In this document: in pieces, positions 59,868 to 64,000 of the stretch | Numbering within the stretch: the stretch's first letter is position 1 | How the letters are laid out: the number at the start of each line of letters is the position of its first letter | Assembly (NCBI GenBank): GCA_028873965.1 | Contig: JAPPMU010000033.1 | Span: 1 to 64,000, forward strand | Direction of reading: 5' to 3' | Source of the DNA: Chloroflexota bacterium | Lineage (GTDB): Bacteria > Chloroflexota > Dehalococcoidia > Lucifugimonadales > UBA3495 | Length of the DNA stretch: 64,000 nucleotides | Made by a program: the position numbers and the translations under genes | Notes under the pieces: generated by a model | Told to the model about the DNA's origin: nothing | The model's input: only the letters and a program-made list of their open reading frames with translations | Database searches by the model: none

Positions 59868-60015
59868 CTCATGCGAACCCACTTGGCGCAATCTGTCATT
59901 GCGACCCCGCACTTGATGCGGGGGTGGCAATCTCGTCGGGGTAACGGGCGTCGTTGCGGTAACGAGATCGCCACGTCGCTGCGCTCCTCGCGATGACAAA
60001 CTGGGTACGCATGAG
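59868..60015. repeat. Family-B element with perfect 10-bp target duplication
   Basis: The 148-bp element starts CTCATGCGAACCCAC and ends CTGGGTACGCATGAG. It is flanked immediately by AAGCACACCC (59858-59867) and AAGCACACCC (60016-60025), a perfect 10-bp direct repeat. Inner arms GTGGCAATCTCG and CGAGATCGCCACG could form a long hairpin. This is one of two copies with perfect flanks. Confidence 0.9.
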
Positions 60016-60127
60016 AAGCACACCCACCTTCCAAGTTCCGGCGCGGCTGAGTTGGTAAGTGATTTCGGCGTTACAATAGCCGCGTCAGCCGATGAGTACG
60101 CATCCACACCATCAGGAGGTCAGAATC

Positions 60128-61006
60128 ATGACGACCGTAGGAAGCGGCAACTACACCTACGAAGTGGTGGAAAACTGGGCCAGGCTGCCCGAGGGCGATA
60201 CCTTCGCCATGGTCAGCGCCATCGCCACCGACTCCCAGGACCGGGTCTTCGCCTTTCAGCGCAAGGACCCGCCAATTCTCATTTTCGACCGTGACGGGAA
60301 CCTGCTGGACAGCTGGGGCAACGGCGCCTTTGTCTTCGCCCACGGCATCTACATCGAGGACGACACGGTTTACCTGACCGACCGGGACAGCTCCGTCTGC
60401 CTGGTGTACACCATCGACGGCAAGCCCATCCAGATGCTGGGTCGCCACGGCGTCCACTCCGACACGGGCTGCGAAAACCCCGGCGACCTCTGCCCCCGGT
60501 CCGCCGGCCCCTTCAACTACCCGGCGGAACTGGTCCCGTCCCCCTCGGGCGACCTGTACGTGGCCGACGGATACCGCAACGCTCGCGTCCACCGCTTCAG
60601 CTGGGACGGCCAGCTCAAGCAGTCCTGGGGCGAACCGGGCAAGACCGAGGCCGGCCACTTCCACCTCCCCCACAGCCTGCTGATCCACAACGACACCATC
60701 TTCCTGTGCGACCGGGAGAACCACCGGATGCAGCTCTTCAGCCTGGACGGCGAGTTCATCACCATCTGGGACGACATCCAGCGGCCCATGGACATCTCCG
60801 CGGACAGCGAGGGGAACCTGGTGGTCAGCGAGGGCAGCGTCAACGACTCGTCGGCTCGGGTCAGCGTGCTGGACACCTCCGGCAACGTGCTCTCCCGCTT
60901 CGATTGCCGAGGTCCGGGTCACGGCAGTTGGGTCGACTCCCGGGGCGACATCTACGTCGGGCTGAGCGACGGCACCGGCATTGACAAGTTTGTGCGCCAG
61001 GGGTAG
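60128..61006 (+). CDS. NHL-repeat beta-propeller protein
   Basis: A 292-residue propeller with about six NHL blades: VFAFQRKDPPILIF, VYLTDRDSSVCLVY, LYVADGYRNARVHRF, IFLCDRENHRMQLF, LVVSEGSVNDSSARVSVL and IYVGLSDG. AGGAGG precedes ATG 60128; an upstream ATG at 60092 is rejected. Similar in plan to peptidyl-glycine lyase-like NHL propellers, but no lyase signature is visible. It follows the MFS gene at 58480 on the same strand; the same MFS-NHL order recurs at 62124-63591. Confidence 0.85.
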   Translation: MTTVGSGNYTYEVVENWARLPEGDTFAMVSAIATDSQDRVFAFQRKDPPILIFDRDGNLLDSWGNGAFVFAHGIYIEDDTVYLTDRDSSVCLVYTIDGKPIQMLGRHGVHSDTGCENPGDLCPRSAGPFNYPAELVPSPSGDLYVADGYRNARVHRFSWDGQLKQSWGEPGKTEAGHFHLPHSLLIHNDTIFLCDRENHRMQLFSLDGEFITIWDDIQRPMDISADSEGNLVVSEGSVNDSSARVSVLDTSGNVLSRFDCRGPGHGSWVDSRGDIYVGLSDGTGIDKFVRQG

Positions 61007-61009
61007 GGC

Positions 61010-61136
61010 GTGTTGACATTTCACCGTCGTTCCTGCGAAAGCAGGAACCCAGAAAAGCCTCTGCTACAGGAACGTTGGGCGGATTTTACGCTCACTGGAT
61101 TCCGGCTTTCGCCGGAATGACGGCATTTGTCAACAG
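61010..61136. repeat. Family-A pair inside an outer TGTTGACA repeat
   Basis: TGTTGACA at the left and TGTCAACA at the right enclose CCGTCGTTCCTGCGAAAGCA (continuing GGAACCCAG) and CTGGATTCCGGCTTTCGCCG (continuing GAATGACGG). Fills the gap after the NHL gene. Confidence 0.7.
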
Positions 61137-61168
61137 GCTCTAGATCAGTCGAGACCCCAGGAAACACG

Positions 61169-61200
61169 TCGGCCGGAGCGGGATGCTCCGGCCGATTTTG
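61169..61200 (+). terminator. Rho-independent terminator
   Basis: TCGGCCGGAGC, loop GGGAT, GCTCCGGCCGA, then TTTTG: an 11-bp perfect stem with a short T-run. It would end transcription of the NHL gene. Confidence 0.75.
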
Positions 61201-61223
61201 TGTGCCGTGATGGTAGCCATTGC

Positions 61224-61766
61224 TCAGTCGGCGGAGAGTTCCGCCGCCTTTGCGGCCTGCTTCTCCATGAAGTCCTTGATGGCGTCTGCGTACTCGGCGC
61301 GGGGGAACTGCTCCCCGTTGGGAACCTTCATGCCGTCGCAGAAGATCTCCAGCCGGTTGCCGTCCGGGTCGAGGAAGTAGAAGGACCGGCTGCCGCTGCC
61401 CTCCAGGTTCCCGCCGGCCTCGATGCCGTGGGTCAGCGGGCCGCTGACGATCTCCGCGCCGTGGGTGTGGATGTGGGCCAGGGCCCGCATGAACTCGTCG
61501 CGGTTTTCCACCTCAAAGGCCACCTGCTGCACCAGCCGGGCCCGTCCGGGAACGTTCTCGGAAACGTCCACGTCCTCGGGAGCGCTCGCAATCACGAAGT
61601 CGTGGTGCGTCTCGTCGAACCGCAGAAAAGCCGTCTCGGCGCCATCGGGCCGGCGGCGGCGGGAAGTCACCTTGCAGCCCAGCACCTTAGTGTAAAACTC
61701 GAAGGACCGTTCAAAATCGGAAACCAGGATCCCAACGTGTCCAACTCGCTTGATCTGAATGCCCAT
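61224..61766 (-). CDS. VOC-superfamily protein
   Basis: A 180-residue VOC protein: KRVGHVGILVSDFERSFEFY at the N-terminus, HHDFVIASAP, QQVAFEVENRDEFMRALAHI, then SFYFLDPDGNRLEIFCDG. Likely metal ligands are His in GHVG, His in HHDF or QVAF region, and Glu in LEIF. AGGAGG lies 8 nt before ATG 61766. Divergent from the MFS gene at 62124, mirroring the 57451/58480 arrangement. Probably a ring-cleaving or lyase-type enzyme; substrate unknown. Confidence 0.85.
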   Translation of the reverse strand: MGIQIKRVGHVGILVSDFERSFEFYTKVLGCKVTSRRRRPDGAETAFLRFDETHHDFVIASAPEDVDVSENVPGRARLVQQVAFEVENRDEFMRALAHIHTHGAEIVSGPLTHGIEAGGNLEGSGSRSFYFLDPDGNRLEIFCDGMKVPNGEQFPRAEYADAIKDFMEKQAAKAAELSAD

Positions 61767-61886
61767 AACGATTTCCTCCTTGCATCTGCTCGCACATGTC
61801 CGCAACCGGTACTTAAGCACCCGACGGCTTTCGGAACCGGAGTGGTTTGGCCCTGATTATATGCTCTGTGCAAAAGCTCGTCTGCC

Positions 61887-62054
61887 CTCACACGTACCCA
61901 CTGACCGGCGGGGAATCGTCAGAAGCAGGATTTTCAAGATTTAGGGATTACCAGGATTGGAACCGTTCTGTGATGGAGATCTTCCAATCCTGCCCAATCA
62001 TAGAATCCCGTAAATCCTGCTTCTGACAATTCACGAAATGTGGGTACGCGTGAG
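61887..62054. repeat. Family-B element carrying a nested family-C element, perfect 10-bp target duplication
   Basis: The ends are CTCACACGTACCCAC and GTGGGTACGCGTGAG. Flanks CTCGTCTGCC (61877-61886) and CTCGTCTGCC (62055-62064) are identical. The interior is a complete family-C palindrome (61914-62031: AATCGTCAGAAGCAGGATTT mirrored by AAATCCTGCTTCTGACAATT) instead of the usual family-B core. The 357-bp gap between the divergent VOC and MFS genes holds no gene. Confidence 0.9.
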
Positions 62055-62089
62055 CTCGTCTGCCCCCTGCACACGGCATCGGTTTCAGG

Positions 62090-62095
62090 TACAAT
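62090..62095 (+). promoter_or_regulatory. Possible -10 box of the second MFS gene
   Basis: TACAAT lies 28 nt before ATG 62124, with an intervening ATG at 62094 that would be too close to be translated. No clear -35. Confidence 0.35.
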
Positions 62096-62123
62096 GCCAT
62101 CTTCTCCAAAGCCTGCCGAATCC

Positions 62124-63437
62124 ATGCGACTAACCAACCGAATTCATTACGCCTGGATCATCGTGGCCATTGCCGCGATGATGGGGTTCATCACCTCTTC
62201 GGTGCGGTTTGCGGCGGCCGCCCTGGTGCCGCACCTCAGCGACCCGACGGCCGGTTTCGGCTGGAGCTACGGCGCCATCAGCCTGGCGTTCAGCCTCCAG
62301 TGGATTATCTTCGGGCTGGCGAGCCCCTATGTGGGTTGGCTTGGAGACCGTTACGGCGTGCGCTGGTTCCTGCTGGTCGGCGCCGTGCTGTTCATCATCG
62401 GGATGCTGCTGACCGGCATTATGAACAGCCTATGGCAGTTCTACCTATTCTTCGGCGTAATCCTGGGGGTGGCCTCGACCATTTTCACCGTGCTGCCGGT
62501 GTCCGGCATCACCCTGTGGTTCCGGCGAAAACTGGGAATTGCCATGGGGGTCGTCTGGTCGTTCCAGGGGGTTGGGGTGGTCGCGTTCCTGTTCCTGATC
62601 GGCGCGGCCTTCAACCAGCTGGGCATCCAGTGGATTTTCTGGCTTCCGGGAATAATCGGCGGAGCGCTGCTGCTGGTGTTGGTCAAGTTCTTCTACAACG
62701 GCCCAGCGGACATCGGCGTGCGCCCCTTCGGCGATCTTGGGGATGAACCGATTCAAAGGCCCAGAAGGGACGAGACCACGAAGGTAAGGGCGAAGGTATT
62801 CATCCAGCAGGCCCGGCGCACCACCACCTTCTGGAACCTCATCGGCATCCACTACTGGGGGTGCATGGGCCACCAGATCATCAACGTGTTGATCGTGGCC
62901 ATTGCCGTGGACCGCGGCCTGTTCCTGGAAGCGGCCGTCGGCGTGCTGGCCGCCCAGCAAACCGTCGGCGTGGTCGCCCGGGGCGCCGTGCCCGTGGTCG
63001 CGGAACAGTGGGGCTGCCGGGTGGTCTGGGTCGTGGGTATGTCCCTCCAGGTCTTCCCGCTGCTGCTCATTCTCTTTTTCAACGACCTCTGGGCGTACTA
63101 CCTGTTCGGCATACTCTTTGGCATCGGCCAGAGCACCGAAGTGCCCACGTTCCCCATCGCCAACCGCCAGTATTACGGCAACGTTCCCCAGGGCAGCCTC
63201 TACGGCTGGCAGAGCCTGGGCAGCGGCCTCGGCATGGGGCTGGCGCCCGTGACCGCCGGACTCCTGTGGGACGTGACGGGAACCTACCTGGCGCCGCTGC
63301 TCATGTCCCTTGGTTTCAGCGCCATAGCCCTGGTCCAGTCCTGGTTGCTGCCGTCGCCTCGCGTCAGGCAAATTCCCGATTGGGAAACCCACCTGCCGGC
63401 GAACCTGAGACCTGCGGCATCGCAGGGCGCTGACTGA
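62124..63437 (+). CDS. MFS transporter, paralogue of 58480
   Basis: A 437-residue MFS carrier with 12 predicted helices: HYAWIIVAIAAMMGFITSSV, YVGWLGDRYGVRWFLLVGAV and NRQYYGNVPQGSLYGWQSLG. It shares this signature set with the carrier at 58480. I start at ATG 62124 (MRLTNRIHY); an in-frame ATG at 62094 overlaps the -10 box. No ribosome site is seen. An NHL gene follows after 150 bp. Substrate unknown. Confidence 0.85.
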   Translation: MRLTNRIHYAWIIVAIAAMMGFITSSVRFAAAALVPHLSDPTAGFGWSYGAISLAFSLQWIIFGLASPYVGWLGDRYGVRWFLLVGAVLFIIGMLLTGIMNSLWQFYLFFGVILGVASTIFTVLPVSGITLWFRRKLGIAMGVVWSFQGVGVVAFLFLIGAAFNQLGIQWIFWLPGIIGGALLLVLVKFFYNGPADIGVRPFGDLGDEPIQRPRRDETTKVRAKVFIQQARRTTTFWNLIGIHYWGCMGHQIINVLIVAIAVDRGLFLEAAVGVLAAQQTVGVVARGAVPVVAEQWGCRVVWVVGMSLQVFPLLLILFFNDLWAYYLFGILFGIGQSTEVPTFPIANRQYYGNVPQGSLYGWQSLGSGLGMGLAPVTAGLLWDVTGTYLAPLLMSLGFSAIALVQSWLLPSPRVRQIPDWETHLPANLRPAASQGAD

Positions 63438-63443
63438 CGGTAA

Positions 63444-63577
63444 ATCGTCAGAAGCAGGATTTACGGGATTTTATGATTGGGCAGGATGGGGCGATCTCGT
63501 TACCGTAGCGACGCCCATTACCCCGACGAGATTGCCACGCTGCGCTCGCAATGACAGATTGCGCCAAGTGGGTTCGA
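63444..63577. repeat. Hybrid family-C/family-B element
   Basis: The left part is half of a family-C palindrome (CGTCAGAAGCAGGATTTACG and onward, the reverse complement of the right arm at 61990-62030). At about 63487 it switches to a family-B core (GCGATCTCGTTACCG ... AGATTGCCACG ... CAAGTGGGTTCG). Recombination or deletion between two elements would explain it. It forms the leader region of the NHL gene at 63591. Confidence 0.75.
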
Positions 63578-63590
63578 GGAGGTCACGCAT

Positions 63591-64000
63591 ATGGTCGATA
63601 AGGAACAGGACTGGGAATACGGCCTGCGCACCGAGGGACATGGCGATGACGACGGCGGCGGCCCGGCGGTCATCGGCGAGAACGGCTTTCTCTACCGGGT
63701 GTCGGGCGAGAACTGGGGCCAGCTGCCGGACGGGTGCGTCTATAAAGAGGGAACGTCAGTCGCGGTCGACTCCAGGGACCAGGTCTACGTGTTCAACCGC
63801 GGCACCATCCCGATGATCGTGTTCGACACCGAGGGCAACGTGCTGCGCACCTGGGGCGAAGGGGTGTTCGCCAACCCCCACGGCGTGACCATCGCCCCCG
63901 ACGATACCGTTTACTGCGTGGACAATGGCGACAGCACGGTCCGCCAATTCACCCCCGAAGGCAAGCTGCTGAAGATTTGGGGCACGCCGCATCAGCCCAG
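63591..64000 (+). CDS. NHL-repeat protein (partial, runs off the window)
   Basis: The first 136 codons are present. GAGGAGGTC precedes ATG 63591. Visible blades: VYVFNRGTIPMIVF, VYCVDNGDSTVRQF and linkers such as GNVLRTWGEG; the second half lies outside. It aligns in pattern with the protein at 60128 (NWxxLPxG start; GNLLDSWGNG), so it is a paralogue. It follows the MFS gene at 62124, repeating the MFS-NHL order. Confidence 0.85.
   Translation, partial: MVDKEQDWEYGLRTEGHGDDDGGGPAVIGENGFLYRVSGENWGQLPDGCVYKEGTSVAVDSRDQVYVFNRGTIPMIVFDTEGNVLRTWGEGVFANPHGVTIAPDDTVYCVDNGDSTVRQFTPEGKLLKIWGTPHQP

Overview
The window is a GC-rich, gene-dense bacterial chromosome segment with about 60 protein genes. 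I see no rRNA, tRNA, CRISPR array or intact transposase gene. The gene content fits an uncultivated Chloroflexota bacterium of the Dehalococcoidia/SAR202 type: a rpsB-tsf-pyrH-frr-uppS-cdsA-dxr-rseP block, many catabolic oxidoreductases and amidases, a DUF1501/DUF1800 pair, NHL-repeat proteins, VOC enzymes and five MFS carriers. That placement is inference from gene content, not a phylogeny.

Layout. 1-6.2 kb (minus strand): a small coiled-coil membrane protein, DUF1501, an NHL protein, DUF1800 and a GMC oxidoreductase. 6.3-8.5 kb: a ribbon-helix-helix-like protein with a DUF2806-like protein, a YkgJ-type cysteine-cluster protein and a Lin0512-family protein. 8.7-16.6 kb (mostly plus): molybdenum genes, namely modA and modB without modC, moeA, and a MoeA-PBP fusion in an operon with a TPR protein and an MFS carrier. 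16.6-19.4 kb: a RelA/SpoT-domain protein, a small partner and a VWA/CoxE-like protein. 19.7-23.4 kb: an envelope cluster (SppA-like peptidase, DUF4350-like protein, internally duplicated lipoprotein). 23.6-28.5 kb: LLM oxidoreductase, RidA-like protein, and a minus-strand trpE...trpG unit behind a tryptophan T-box. 28.6-39.2 kb: catabolic enzymes, a HicA / double-HicB system, a coiled-coil repeat protein, LhgO, two MFS carriers, dienelactone hydrolase and a retropepsin-like protein. 39.2-47.3 kb (minus): the core translation/isoprenoid/envelope block, interrupted by a toxin-antitoxin-like pair. 47.8-56.5 kb: GatC-like/amidase pair, aldo-keto reductase, epimerase, a second amidase, an MNT-HEPN fusion and a gamma-glutamyltransferase-like enzyme. 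56.5-64 kb: a deiodinase-like selenoprotein with an in-frame UGA, then the arrangement VOC(-)/MFS(+)/NHL(+) twice in succession.

Main discoveries. (1) The gene at 57280-56555 (minus) reads through one in-frame TGA at the active site of an iodothyronine-deiodinase-like fold. A hairpin placed as expected for a bacterial SECIS follows the TGA, so this is very probably a selenoprotein. (2) Intergenic regions carry several families of dispersed palindromic elements. One family has termini like CTCATGCGTACCCA and is flanked by 10-bp direct repeats in four copies (two perfect, one 9/10, one 8/10), the signature of a non-autonomous mobile element; other palindromes are nested inside it. (3) A tryptophan T-box with a clear promoter controls trpE. 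(4) Several toxin-antitoxin-like loci are present: HicA with a two-domain HicB, a DUF4258-like/DUF2283-like pair inside the core operon, a RelA/SpoT-domain gene with a small partner, and a single-chain MNT-HEPN protein.

Regulation. Many starts have good GGAGG Shine-Dalgarno sequences, while a few promoters put TATAAT only 6-9 nt before the start codon, suggesting leaderless transcripts (hicA, modA).
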